Source: Ceratopteris richardii
Lineage: Eukaryota; Streptophyta; Polypodiopsida; Polypodiales; Pteridaceae
Assembly (NCBI GenBank): GCA_020310875.1
Contig: CM035433.1
Span: 110,054,793 to 110,118,792 of the forward strand
Direction of reading: 5' to 3'
DNA: 64,000 nucleotides
Positions 11,493-23,521 of the stretch are shown here, piece by piece; the stretch's first letter is position 1, and each line of letters begins with the position of its first letter. The notes under the pieces were generated by a model. The model ran no database searches, had not been told where the DNA came from, and was given only the letters and a program-made list of their open reading frames with translations. A program made the position numbers and the translations under genes.

Positions 11493-12792
11493 CCCCAATC
11501 CCCAACCCCCTCCAACCCCATGCGCCCCCTCATCCCCAACCCCCTCCAACCCCATGCGCCCCCTCATCCCCAACCCCATCCAACCCCATGCGCCCCCTCA
11601 TCCCCAACCCCCTCCAACCCCATGCGCCCCCTCATCCCCAACCCCCTCCAACCCCATGCGCCCCCTCATCCCCAACCCCCTCCAACCCCATGCGCCCCCT
11701 CATCCCCAACCCCCTCCAACCCCGCTCAACCCCAACCCCCTCCAACCCCGCTCAACCCCAACCCCCAACCCCCTCCAACCCCATGCGCCCCTCATCCCCA
11801 ACCCCCTCCAACCCCATGCGCCCCCTCATCCCCAACCCCCTCCAACCCCATGCGCCCCCTCATCCCCAACCCCCTCCAACCCCATGCGCCCCCTCATCCC
11901 CAACCCCCTCCAACCCCATGCGCCCCCTCATCCCCAACCCCCTCCAACCCCGCTCAACCCCAACCCCCAACCCCCTCCAACCCCATGCGCCCCCTCATCC
12001 CCAACCCCCTCCAACCCCATGCGCCCCCTCATCCCCAACCCCCTCCAACCCCATGCGCCCCTCATCCCCAACCCCCTCCAACCCCATGCGCCCCTCATCC
12101 CCAACCCCCTCCAACCCCATGCGCCCCGTCATCCCCAACCCCCTCCGACCCCATGCGCCCCGTCATCCCCAACCCCCTCCAACCCCGCTCAACCCCAACC
12201 CCCAACCCCCTCCAACCCCGCTCAACCCCAACCCCCAACCCCCTCCAACCCCATGCGCCCCTCATCCCCAACCCCCTCCAACCCCATGCGCCCCCTCATC
12301 CCCAACCCCCTCCAACCCCATGCACCCCCTCATCCCCAACCCCCTCCAACCCCGCTCAACCCCAACCCCCAACCCCCTCCAACCCCATGCGCCCCCTCAT
12401 CCCCAACCCCCTCCAACCCCATGCGCCCCCTCATCCCCAACCCCCTCCAACCCCATGCGCCCCTCATCCCCAACCCCCTCCAACCCCATGCGCCCCTCAT
12501 CCCCAACCCCCTCTAACCCCATGCGCCCCCTCACCCCCAACCCCCTCCAACCCCATGCGCCCCCTCATCCCCAACCCCCTCCAACCGCATGCGCCCCCTC
12601 ATCCCCAACCCCCTCCAACCCCATGCGCCCCCTCATCCCCAACCCCCTCCAACCCCATGCGCCCCCTCATCCCCAACCCCCTCCAACCCCATGCGCCCCC
12701 TCATCCCCAACCCCCTCCAACCCCGCTCAACCCCAACCCCCAACCCCCTCCAACCCCGCTCAACCCCTAACCCCCAACCCCCTCCAACCCCA
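11493..12792. repeat. C-rich minisatellite in 5' LTR (34-bp unit)
   Basis: About 38 tandem copies of a 34-bp unit, read as CCCCAACCCCCTCCAACCCC followed by ATGCGCCCCCTCAT. There is a 33-bp form with one C fewer and a roughly 26-bp form in which CGCTCAA replaces the ATGCG part. The complementary strand has four runs of four or five G per unit with loops of 2-5 bases, the canonical G-quadruplex pattern. The unit has no stop in any forward frame, and its length is 1 modulo 3, so all three forward frames stay open for hundreds of codons with a Pro-rich product. These frames are not evidence of a gene. Confidence 0.93.
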
Positions 12793-13577
12793 TCTTGCGC
12801 CCCTCACCCCCACACCCCTCCGCCAATTATCCTCCCACCTTCGCCTCCCACAATTTACCCCCTCCGCCTCCTACATTTTCCCCCCTCCGCCTCCCAAAAT
12901 TCCCCCCTTCCGCCTCCCACAATTCCCCCCCCACTCCACACACTTCCCCTCGCACTCCCCCTCACTTTCACCCTTGCACACACCCTCACACACATAATCA
13001 CTCACATAAAGCACACACACAAGCATAGCGCACACACGTAATCACACATGCACTTCCACTCACACACAATTCCACACACTCACACTCACACACAACTTCA
13101 CACACATACACCCACACATATGCCCGAGGAGGCTCAACAGACTTCTAAGAAGACCGAACCACAGAGATCTCCCGAAGAAGAGAAAGAAGCTGAATCTAAG
13201 TCATTTAAATTCTTAGTAATTGTTTGAAGAACATGCAGAGAGCAAGACTCTGGAATATGGAGCCAGTTATCTCTAGAAGATTGCTGCAAGGTGGGGCAGT
13301 GGAGGAACACCATGATTGGATAAGCAGATGGACCAATCGGCTTCGTTGGATTGTCAGAACCGGATGAAGAGGTAAAAGTGAGTTGGTAAAAGTAAAAGTG
13401 TATTGCCAAAAGCAAAAGTGGATAAACAAATGTTGCCGCTCACGGCAACTACCTATTTTTGAGGACCCAATTCAAATCAAGGGAATAATTGACCTACCCC
13501 TCCACTTTTTGGTGGTTAACCGGCGCGTGATCAGTGGACGTGAAGATTCGGCAAGGCTCTCTTGGCCTATTGGAGCC

Positions 13578-13585
13578 TATAAAAT
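13578..13585 (+). promoter_or_regulatory. Candidate LTR TATA box
   Basis: TATAAAAT lies about 640 bp before the LTR end and is repeated in the 3' LTR at 21225-21232. It is a candidate for the genomic-RNA promoter. A second TATAAAA at 14184-14190 lies only 27 bp before the LTR end, which would leave almost no R-U5, so the upstream one is preferred. This is a motif match only. Confidence 0.35.
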
Positions 13586-14217
13586 CAAAGGATTTGTGCT
13601 CATTTGGACTACGGCTGCGACGACACACACTGGAGTACATGTACAAGATTGTGCAGAAGACCTCTCTTGCACTTGGTGGTTTCAAGTCTACTGTGGGAGC
13701 TACTCTGTTGTGTATACAGAGGGGAGGCTTCTCAGTGAAGGGCTATGAGCACTATAGTGTAAAAGGGTAGCTTGGATTCTTCTTCTTATCCGTGAGTCAG
13801 TGTAGTAGATTGCGCTCTATTCTCTTGAAAAGATCTTACCACTTGTATTGTTCTGATTTAGTCTGCATATCAGTGGTCCTTATGCGGATAGGAAAAACTT
13901 TTGTATTGATGTGTTTGCTATTCGAGTGATTTGTCAGCCCTTAGCTTGTGGCTTGTTAGACCTAAGTTTACACTTGTGAGCATCATATATCAATTGCCCA
14001 ACTTTGTAATCATCTGGTTTGAATCAGGCAGAGTCTTCATTTGATATTGGTTGTCCATAATTGTGATGCATTTACCATTCTGTAAAATTTTCGTTGTCGG
14101 CCTGCTCACAGAAATGTTAAAGGGTATACTTCCCTAAAGAGAACCCCCCTTTAGTAGGCGATGTACTGGAAGCATTTGTTTTCTATAAAAGTAGATACCC
14201 CAGTACCTCCTCTACAG

Positions 14218-14236
14218 TTTGGCACGCACGGTGGGA
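14218..14236 (+). other. Primer-binding region of gypsy element
   Basis: TTTGGCACGCACGGTGGGAC follows the 5' LTR end within one or two bases, the required place for the minus-strand primer site. I did not assign the matching tRNA; comparing these bases with plant tRNA 3' ends would settle it. Confidence 0.55.
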
Positions 14237-14290
14237 CCTTTGCATTTCTGTGAGAGGGTTTTTCGCCCTATTGTATTTGCGAGTAGGTAC

Positions 14291-16870
14291 ATGACCCATA
14301 CGCGGGCGGATAAGGAGTCTCATCGCGAACGGAAGCGTCTCAACAAGTTAGAAATAACCACAACCAGTGAGCCTACCTCTCCTCCACCATCCTTGAATCT
14401 ATCCATTGATTTGGGAGTAACACCATTATCAAAAGAGAAACATAGGAGAACCTTAGATTTTTCCTCTGATACTTCAGAAGAGGCGCCGGCACCAATGGAG
14501 GATCTTTCCCATTTACTCTCTAGGTTGAACATCAAGTTTCCTACATTTAAAGGATTGGCTTATGAAGATGCAGATGACCACGTGAGGAGATTCGTCTCGT
14601 TATGCCGTGGAAGAGGATTGCAGAACCGGGAGGATGCAATGTTGGTGCTCTTTCCATCCACTTTGGAAGGCCTTGCAGACAAGTGGTATAGCCAGTATGC
14701 AGATGGGCACTTCACTACGTGGGAGGCACTAAAAGCGGCATTCTCGCAGACATTTCGACCAAGCGACTCCTCAGAACGAGCTCTAGATCAGCTAGAGAAC
14801 CTAAAATTACGAGCAGGTGAATCCTTTCATGAATTGCACACTAGAACTAAAGCACTCGTTTCTCGTTTGCCTCATGCTCCAGGTGATTTTTTAGTCAAAA
14901 AATGGATTGAGAAGGCTCTGCCTAAGTCATCTCAACAAAAGCTTCGAGAATCCCTCAGACTAGATGCAACACTTGATGATTTTGTTGCAACTGCATCACG
15001 CATTGAGGAGGCTAGAATACATTTTGAAGTGGAGTCTCAACCAAATTATGCATCCGATTTGGATCCGATCGGACAACTCAGGAAGGAGTTGGAAGCCTTA
15101 AGAATGCAGCAAAGTCGCCAAGAAGAGAAGGTCATACCGCCACCCTCAACCCATAATGTGGATGAAGTGTCTCAACTTAGGCGTGAGCTTGAAGACTTGC
15201 GGACTACCCAGGACATACGAAGACAGGTTTGGTGTACAATATGTAATAATAATGGACATTCCAATGTAAATTGTCCTAACAGAATCAGTTGTCAATTCTG
15301 TGGCAAAGAGAGTCATGAAGCAAGAGACTGCTACTACCTTAAGGGGACACAACAGCGAGGTAACTATCAAGGTGTAGATTCATATTATGCTAGCACTTCT
15401 AATGCACCTAATAGAGAAGAGACCCGCCCAACTCGGCCTAGATACAATCGGCCCCTAATGTGTTACCGTTGTGGGGAGTATGGCCATATGCAGAACAGGT
15501 GTTCTCTTCTAGAGGATGCACCCCCCTGTCAGCACTGTCCAGATGCTAAGGATCACTACACCAGAGATTGCCCAAGAGGTCGTCCGGCTCCTATTCACAT
15601 GATTGCAGTCTCCCCACCTGTAGAAGGTATGACAGCTCAATCTTATGTTGTTTCATCTTCATCCATGCCAATGATGAACAGAGCCAGGCAAGCGGCAGTA
15701 GCCCAAAAGGAGGAACAACAAGGACTCAAAGATAGAGTTGTAGAAAAGAGGGTGGGATGGAAGGACCAAGAAGAAATGGAACAAGCTTATGAGAGGGCAA
15801 CTACTTTGCTGAAAGATCAACCAGCGAGTACTTCTGAAGGCAAGCAAGAAGTGGACATTAAAGAAATTTTGAAAGGTATTCATCATAAGATTAGCCTGTA
15901 TCAACTCATAAAGATAGATCCTAAAGTAAGAAGTGATCTGCTGAAGATTATACATTCTGCATGCTTGTGCCCACCTCCTAGCATAGATGGTTTTATGGTG
16001 GACTTTCCTCCCGCACCCTTGGCTGATTATCAGAGCTCAAGATTATCCGTTTTAATCAAGGATGAAGCTCTAGCAGGTGTTATTATAGATGGAGGTTCCG
16101 GCATCAATTTGATGCCTGATTTCACTATGAAGAAACTAAGGCTCAATCCCACAAAGGCGGCACCCTTCACAGTCACTTTAGCAGACCAACGTCGGGTTGC
16201 ACCAGTGGGCATTGTTGAAAAGGTACTTATGATAGTGCAGGGTTGTCATTTTGTTTTAGACTTTGTTGTTATTGCCCTACCTCAGGAGACCTCATACCCT
16301 CTACTCCTGGGAAGGCCTTGGCTAAGGCAAGCAAAGGCTCTACAGGATTGGGGAAAGAACAAATTATGGATTTCCACATGTACTAACAATCAATTACAGA
16401 TACATTTGGAAGAAGGATCAGACATCAACAAGGCTACTGGATATGCAATGGAAACTCAGGTAATGCCTTCAGAAGATGATGCCCTATTAAGTTGGATGAT
16501 GGGAAGTGCAGAATGCTGCACAGTGGAGATATGTGAGGTAAATGAAGATTTTGCAGAAGCAACACAAGGAGGATGGGAAGAGGGAAAAACTGATGTTCTT
16601 CACTTGAACAAAATAGAAAAGAGTAAGCAAGGAAGTCAAGCTTATTTTTTGCAGGCACCTCCTGAAGGACAGAAATCTCCAATTGAATCAGATAATCAAA
16701 ATTCAACACTTAGCGCCACTAAGATGGTATGTAGGGAAAAGGCAGGTAAACATGAGGAATCAGATGATTTTATGCTTGCAGGACCAGAAAGAGACAAAGT
16801 TGTGCCTGCATCTGGGGAAGATAATTGCGACCTTCAAGAACTTCCATTCTCAAATATACCCTTAGGATAG
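14291..16870 (+). CDS. Gypsy Gag-protease polyprotein
   Basis: The open frame extends back to the LTR, but the first ATG is at 14291 (MTHTRADKESH), about 75 bp inside the element, giving 859 residues. An N-terminal capsid domain (Retrotrans_gag; WEALKAAFSQTF and ENLKLRAGESFHELHTRTK blocks, roughly residues 140-190) is followed by coiled-coil-like acidic/basic sequence. Four Cys-rich knuckles follow: CTICNNNGHSNVNC (about 314), CQFCGKESHEARDC (about 334), CYRCGEYGHMQNRC (about 391) and CQHCPDAKDHYTRDC (about 413). A retropepsin-like protease has IIDGGSGINLMP near residue 599, with DGG in place of the usual DTG/DSG, as in some plant Tat-type elements. The frame ends with TAG at 16868-16870, and the same frame continues open into RT. 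This stop could be a mutation or a programmed boundary. Confidence 0.88.
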   Translation: MTHTRADKESHRERKRLNKLEITTTSEPTSPPPSLNLSIDLGVTPLSKEKHRRTLDFSSDTSEEAPAPMEDLSHLLSRLNIKFPTFKGLAYEDADDHVRRFVSLCRGRGLQNREDAMLVLFPSTLEGLADKWYSQYADGHFTTWEALKAAFSQTFRPSDSSERALDQLENLKLRAGESFHELHTRTKALVSRLPHAPGDFLVKKWIEKALPKSSQQKLRESLRLDATLDDFVATASRIEEARIHFEVESQPNYASDLDPIGQLRKELEALRMQQSRQEEKVIPPPSTHNVDEVSQLRRELEDLRTTQDIRRQVWCTICNNNGHSNVNCPNRISCQFCGKESHEARDCYYLKGTQQRGNYQGVDSYYASTSNAPNREETRPTRPRYNRPLMCYRCGEYGHMQNRCSLLEDAPPCQHCPDAKDHYTRDCPRGRPAPIHMIAVSPPVEGMTAQSYVVSSSSMPMMNRARQAAVAQKEEQQGLKDRVVEKRVGWKDQEEMEQAYERATTLLKDQPASTSEGKQEVDIKEILKGIHHKISLYQLIKIDPKVRSDLLKIIHSACLCPPPSIDGFMVDFPPAPLADYQSSRLSVLIKDEALAGVIIDGGSGINLMPDFTMKKLRLNPTKAAPFTVTLADQRRVAPVGIVEKVLMIVQGCHFVLDFVVIALPQETSYPLLLGRPWLRQAKALQDWGKNKLWISTCTNNQLQIHLEEGSDINKATGYAMETQVMPSEDDALLSWMMGSAECCTVEICEVNEDFAEATQGGWEEGKTDVLHLNKIEKSKQGSQAYFLQAPPEGQKSPIESDNQNSTLSATKMVCREKAGKHEESDDFMLAGPERDKVVPASGEDNCDLQELPFSNIPLG

Positions 16871-18175
16871 ATCAAGGAACAAATTGTGGATCATAAATTG
16901 AACTCTGCTCCTGCATACAGTGGAGATGAACTTTCAAGTGAGTCCAATTCTGAAAAGTTTGTTCAAGAAGTAAATCTTGGAGATGAAGAGAATCCTCAGA
17001 TGGTTCACTTGGCTGCTTGGTTATGGCACTATCCGCCTTTATTGCAGAAGGTAACTTCCCTACTTTTTACCTATAAAAATGTCTTTGCATGGTCCTATAA
17101 AGACTTAATAGGAATACCTGAGGAGCTTGGATTACACCGAATACCCTTAGTGGAAGGAGCTTCACCTGCAAGAAGTAGGCCTTACCGACTTAATCCAAAG
17201 TATGCAGAGGCAGTAAAGCTAGAAATCACAAAATTGGAAGAGGCAGGTATTATTGTTCCGGTAGAACACTCACGGTGGCTTTCTTCCATGGTCATTGTAC
17301 CAAAGAAAAACGGCAAAATAAGAGTATGTGTTGATTTTCGTGCCTTGAATAAGGTAACTATTCAAGATGGCTTTCCTCAACCATTCACAGAGCAGGTGCT
17401 TGAAGAAGTAGCCGGACACTCTTTATATAGTTTTCTTGATGGATTCAGTGGCTACAATCAGATAGCCATTCATCCTGAAGATAGAGACAAGACGGCTTTT
17501 GTTACACCATGGGGCACATATGTTTATACCCGTATGGCCTTTGGCTTGAAGAATGCACCAGCATCCTTCAATAGGACTATGTATCTCATACTAGGGAAAT
17601 GGTTAACCTCATTTCTGCGCATTTTTATGGATGATTTTTCAGTATTTTCAAGAACAGACAAGAGGGCGATAGTTCAAGATTTCAATAACCATTTGGATAA
17701 TCTAAAGGAAATCTTTGAGCAGTGTCTCAAAACAGGTTTGAAGTTGAACCCTGCTAAATGTCATTTTTTGGTGACCAAAGGTACTCTCCTGGGCCACATA
17801 GTATCAATTGAAGGGATAACGGTTGATCCGGCAAAGATCACTGCTATCCTTTCCATGCCAATTCCACAAAGCCCAAAGGAAGTGCAAAGTTTCTTGGTCC
17901 ATGCAGGATATCATAGACGATTTATCAGAATGTATTCAGAGATAGCTAAGCCTTTGTCCAGGCTTACAAGTAAGAATGTCCCTTTCTCATGGACTCCTGA
18001 AACTGAGAAAGCATTTTGCGAATTAAAATTGAGGCTATGTACTGCTCCTCTTTTAACTGTTCCTAATTGGTCATTAGAGTTCCATGTACATACAGATGCC
18101 AGTCTTCATGCAGTTGGAGCAGTCTTGGCTCAACCATCATCACAGAAGATAGACCAACCTATCGATTATGTTGGT
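16871..18175 (+). pseudogene. Gypsy reverse transcriptase and start of RNase H
   Basis: The frame is continuous with gag-protease apart from the TAG, and no ATG is needed at its start. Reverse transcriptase runs from about 17100 to 17900: SSMVIVPKKNGKIRVCVDFR, a LDGFSGYNQI block near 17440, AFGLKNAPASFNR near 17540, and the catalytic F-M-D-D-F at about 17623-17637 (Phe in place of the common Tyr). The RNase H start HTDASLHAVGAVLAQ follows at about 18087-18130. At about 18165-18175 the RNase H is cut short: the next sensible sequence (WYDEILHVLTTGKIPEHL) is the linker ahead of integrase and lies in another frame. Most of RNase H has been deleted, so this copy cannot encode a complete Pol. Confidence 0.85.
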
Positions 18176-19389
18176 ATGATGAAATTCTTCATGTTCTCAC
18201 TACTGGAAAGATTCCAGAACACTTGACATCTGTAGAAAAGAGAAGATTGCTCCTGAAAACCAAAGCATATTCTCTTATAAATGGAAATTTATATAAATAC
18301 TGTCAGGATGATATATTGAGAAGGTGTGTCTATCCAGAGGAGGTAAATCTTTTGCTAGAAGCTGCACACAGTGAAGGACATCTAAAGGGGGAAGAATTGG
18401 CTCATAGAATCATCCACAAAGGTTTATGGTGGCCTCACATTTTCAAAGATGCAATCAAGTTCGCCAAAGAATGCCACATCTGCCAGAGGTGTGCTCCCGC
18501 GCCAACCAGATTGAATTTCCAACCATTGGTCATATCTACAGGATGGCTCCCATTTGAACGATGGGGTCTTGATTTCATAGGGCCAATTAGCCCAACTGGG
18601 CAACCAGGAGGTAAAAAGTATATTTTGATGGCCACATGCTATGCCACTAAATGGATAGAGGCTAAAGCTACTGTGGACTGCACGGCTTTAACAGTAGCTA
18701 AATTTATGTATAAACGTATTTTCTCAAGATTTGGTTGCCCACTGGAGATTACTAGTGATAGAGGCACACATTTTGTAAATCAATTGCTCCAGTTTATATT
18801 TGACAGGTACAAGATCTTCCATAAAAAATCTTGTGCCTATTACCCAAGGGCAAATGGCCAAGCAGAGAGTTCCAATAAGATTTTGATTGGATTACTTCGC
18901 AAATTATCTTTTGATCATCAAAGCTCTTGGCCACTAGCACTAATTGGTGCAATTTGGGCTTTCAGAACCACGAAGAGGGGAACCACAGGCGAAACTCCAT
19001 TTCGTTTAGTTTATGGAAAAGAGGCATTGGCACCATTTGAGTTCATTATCAGAAAGGAAATAGGAATCAAAACCATTGGAATCGAACCCCCCATTCAGAG
19101 ATTGGTGGCATTAGAAGAATACAGAGAAGAAGCAATGCAAAAACTTCAGGTAAAACAAGAAGAGCGCAAAAGACTGCATGACAAGTATCTGAGGTCCAAT
19201 GAAGTACAAGAAGGATCTATGGTTTTAGTACATCAGGTCCCAGCAATTCCGACCAAACTGGCACCCAAATGGATAGGACCTTACACGGTGATAAAAGTAT
19301 TACCTCATGGAGCAGTACATCTAGAAGATTTGCAGGGTAAGAGGATACCCTTGGTCAATATTTCTAGGGTGAAGAAGTATCTGACCTAA
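18176..19389 (+). CDS. Gypsy integrase (C-terminal Pol)
   Basis: In the frame downstream of the deletion, an intact integrase reads through to TAA at 19387-19389. The zinc-binding part has HSEGH, H-x-G-x-W-W-P and C-H-I-C (18367-18485). The core has Asp in GLDFIGPI (codon at 18571), Asp in TSDRGTHF (18757) and Glu in GQAESSNK (18865). The last two are separated by 35 residues, as in DD35E enzymes. The C-terminus (GSMVLVHQ, then APKWIGPYTV and HLEDLQGK) is the SH3-like tail common to gypsy integrases, and nothing like a chromodomain follows. No start codon of its own is expected; it is part of a Gag-Pol polyprotein. Confidence 0.85.
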
Positions 19390-19516
19390 ATCAAAATGGA
19401 AGCACTTCATCCCCTGTATATATCGTATTTTCGTTCAGTAATTGCACTTTACCTAGATTTCATCAAAGTAAGCATAATAAGGAAGAAATTGCACCAGGGA
19501 CGGTGCAAAGGCTTGA
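19390..19516. other. Short 3' untranslated spacer of gypsy element
   Basis: About 130 bp separate the integrase stop from the polypurine tract. Nothing coding is seen. Confidence 0.7.
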
Positions 19517-19526
19517 TGTGGGGGTC
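19517..19526 (+). other. Polypurine tract of gypsy element
   Basis: TGTGGGGGTC immediately precedes the TG of the 3' LTR. A purine run here primes plus-strand DNA synthesis in LTR retrotransposons. Confidence 0.7.
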
Positions 19527-21863
19527 TGTAGAGCCTCCATATGCCTCTCTCTCTATCTCTCTCTCTAGCTCAGTGCCCTCTTAGCTTCATTCTATAGTCT
19601 CTGAGTGCGAGAGGAGTTGCTGTGTGTGACGTTGGAAAATGTCTGGCTATGGTGGGACTGCTCTTACCTTGAAGCTTTCCATCGCCCGAAGGCGAATGGT
19701 TTAGATAGATATTTGGCACTTCAGCTTGTGAGGTGCGTGTTGATTTGCTGCTTCGGGATACGACTGTGGGTTTCGTCCCCACAACTCCGTTAGCATCTTC
19801 TCGTCCGTTAAGGATTCCTTACTTATGCTTCTTAGCTCTGCGTCTACTCCAACGACTCCTGCTTCGACGTGAGATATCTCCTGTTCCTAGTCAAGCACTG
19901 CTACTCCCCAATCCCCAACCCCCTCCAACCCCATGCGCCCCCTCATCCCCAACCCCCTCCAACCCCATGCGCCCCCTCATCCCCAACCCCCTCCAACCCC
20001 GCTCAACCCCAACCCCCAACCCCCTCCAACCCCATGCGCCCCCTCATCCCCAACCCCCTCCAACCCCATGCGCCCCCTCATCCCCAACCCCCTCCAACCC
20101 CATGCGCCCCTCATCCCCAACCCCCTCCAACCCCATGCGCCCCTCATCCCCAACCCCCTCCAACCCCATGCACCCCCTCACCCCCAACCCCCTCCAACCC
20201 CATGCGCCCCCTCATCCCCAACCCCCTCCAACCCCATGCGCCCCCTCATCCCCAACCCCCTCCAACCCCATGCGCCCCCTCATCCCCAACCCCCTCCAAC
20301 CCCATGCGCCCCCTCATCCCCAACCCCCTCCAACCCCATGCGCCCCCTCATCCCCAACCCCCTCCAACCCCGCTCAACCCCAACCCCCAACCCCCTCCAA
20401 CCCCGCTCAACCCCTAACCCCCAACCCCCTCCAACCCCATCTTGCGCCCCTCACCCCCACACCCCTCCGCCAATTATCCTCCCACCTTCGCCTCCCACAA
20501 TTTACCCCCTCCGCCTCCTACATTTTCCCCCCTCCGCCTCCCAAAATTCCCCCCTTCCGCCTCCCACAATTCCCCCCCCACTCCACACACTTCCCCTCGC
20601 ACTCCCCCTCACTTTCACCCTCGCACACACCCTCACACACATAATCACGCACATAAAGCACACACACAAGCATAGCGCACACACGTAATCACACATGCAC
20701 TTCCACTCACACACAATTCCACACACTCACACTCACACACAACTTCACACACATACACCCACACATATGCCCGAGGAGGCTCAACAGACTTCTAAGAAGA
20801 CCGAACCACAGAGATCTCCCGAAGAAGAGAAAGAAGCTGAATCTAAGTCATTTAAATTCTTAGTAATTGTTTGAAGAACATGCAGAGAGCAAGACTCTGG
20901 AATATGGAGCCAGTTATCTCTAGAAGATTGCTGCAAGGTGGGGCAGTGGAGGAACACCATGATTGGATAAGCAGATGGACCAATCGGCTTCGTTGGATTG
21001 TCAGAACCGGATGAAGAGGTAAAAGTGAGTTGGTAAAAGTAAAAGTGTATTGCCAAAAGCAAAAGTGGATAAACAAATGTTGCCGCTCACGGCAACTACC
21101 TATTTTTGAGGACCCAATTCAAATCAAGGGAATAATTGACCTACCCCTCCACTTTTGGGTGGTTAACCGGCGCGTGATCAGTGGACGTGAAGATTCGGCA
21201 AGGCTCTCTTGGCCTATTGGAGCCTATAAAATCAAAGGATTTGTGCTCATTTGGACTACGGCTGCGACGACACACACTGGAGTACATGTACAAGATTGTG
21301 CAGAAGACCTCTCTTGCACTTGGTGGTTTCAAGTCTACTGTGGGAGCTACTCTGTTGTGTATACAGAGGGGAGGCTTCTCAGTGAAGGGCTATGAGCACT
21401 ATAGTGTAAAAGGGTAGCTTGGATTCTTCTTCTTATCCGTGAGTCAGTGTAGTAGATTGCGCTCTATTCTCTTGAAAAGATCTTACCACTTGTATTGTTC
21501 TGATTTAGTCTGCATATCAGTGGTCCTTATGCGGATAGGAAAAACTTTTATATTGATGTGTTTGCTATTCGAGTGATTTGTCAGCCCTTAGCTTGTGGCT
21601 TGTTAGACCTAAGTTTACACTTGTGAGCATCATATATCAATTGCCCAACTTTGTAATCATCTGGTTTGAATCAGGCAGAGTCTTCATTTGATATTGGTTG
21701 TCCATAATTGTGATGCATTTACCATTCTGTAAAATTTTCGTTGTCGGCCTGCTCACAGAAATGTTAAAGGGTATACTTCCCTAAAGAGAACCCCCCTTTA
21801 GTAGGCGACGTACTGGAAGCATTTGTTTTCTATAAAAGTAGATACCCCAGTACCTCCTCTACA
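19527..21863 (+). mobile_element. 3' LTR of gypsy element (2337 bp)
   Basis: It has the same ends and order as the 5' LTR. By eye the non-array parts differ at six positions: one in the head (GTCAGG/GTCAAG), two in the CA block, one in CTTTTTGG/CTTTTGGG, one in TTTTGTATT/TTTTATATT and one in GGCGATG/GGCGACG. The array is 534 bp rather than 1300 bp. Confidence 0.92.
19906..20439. repeat. C-rich minisatellite in 3' LTR
   Basis: The same 34-bp family as at 11493-12792, here about 15-16 copies. The first and last units match those of the 5' array, so the 766-bp difference is internal gain or loss. Confidence 0.93.
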
Positions 21864-21868
21864 GTATG
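21864..21868. repeat. Target-site duplication GTATG (right)
   Basis: This matches 11109-11113. It lies in TG/TATG-rich DNA where a five-base match is easier by chance, but it abuts both TG...CA ends exactly. Confidence 0.8.
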
Positions 21869-23245
<1,377 letters not shown>

Positions 23246-23352
23246 AATTAATGAAAATAAAACAATTTAAATGATATACTACTAATGAAAATTATACTTA
23301 CAATAATTAGCCATATTTTATGCTTGGTGAAATTTTTGAATAACTTGTAATA

Positions 23353-23521
23353 AAGAGAGAGAGAGAGAGAGAGAGTGTGAGAGAAAGAGACAGATAGAGA
23401 GATCAAAAGAGATGGAAAAAATGAGAAAGAGAGAGAGATAGAAGATAAAAGAGAAAGAGGTAAAAAGAAGGAGGGAGAGAGAGAGAGACAATAAGAGAGG
23501 TATTATAAAAGAGAGAGATCC
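23353..23521. repeat. GA-rich tract
   Basis: An imperfect (GA)n/(GAGA)n purine block with interruptions. There is no coding content. Confidence 0.9.

Larger units (their letters stand above)
11114..14216 (+). mobile_element. 5' LTR of gypsy element (3103 bp)
   Basis: It starts TGTAGAGCC and ends CCTCTACA. The order is a 379-bp unique head with a CT-rich opening, a 1300-bp C-rich minisatellite (11493-12792), a CA-rich block (about 12930-13110), then 1.1 kb of unique sequence. Two TATA-like motifs occur, TATAAAAT at 13578-13585 and TATAAAA at 14184-14190; the first leaves room for a transcribed R-U5. It matches the 3' LTR except for six base changes and 766 bp of array length. Confidence 0.92.
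11114..21863 (+). mobile_element. Ty3/gypsy LTR retrotransposon, complete ends
   Basis: This 10,750-bp element has TGTAGAG...CTCTACA LTR ends, a GTATG target duplication, a primer-binding region just inside the 5' LTR, a G-rich polypurine tract before the 3' LTR, and internal gag, protease, RT, RNase H and integrase in Ty3/gypsy order. No chromodomain follows integrase, which places it with non-chromoviral plant elements (the Tat/Athila side). The LTRs are unusually long (3103 and 2337 bp) because each holds a C-rich minisatellite. Outside that array I count six substitutions in about 1800 bp. The coding region is broken by one stop and by an RNase H deletion with frameshift. Confidence 0.93.

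Noticed and set aside
11493-12792. CCCCAA-rich array as telomeric or subtelomeric DNA
   Set aside because: The CCCCAA words resemble ciliate telomeres, but the unit is 34 bp, lies inside both LTRs of a transposon and does not match the plant CCCTAAA repeat.
11493-12792. CRISPR array
   Set aside because: Tandem units are contiguous without unique spacers, and the context is a plant retrotransposon.
11320-12997. Proline-rich extensin-like proteins
   Set aside because: All three frames are open only because the repeat unit lacks stops; the same occurs in the 3' LTR at 19733-20688. No codon bias or start context supports one frame.
16868-16870. Programmed stop read-through between gag-pro and pol
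   Set aside because: The stop is in frame, but the following bases (ATCAAG) do not match the known CARYYA read-through context; kept only as an open question.
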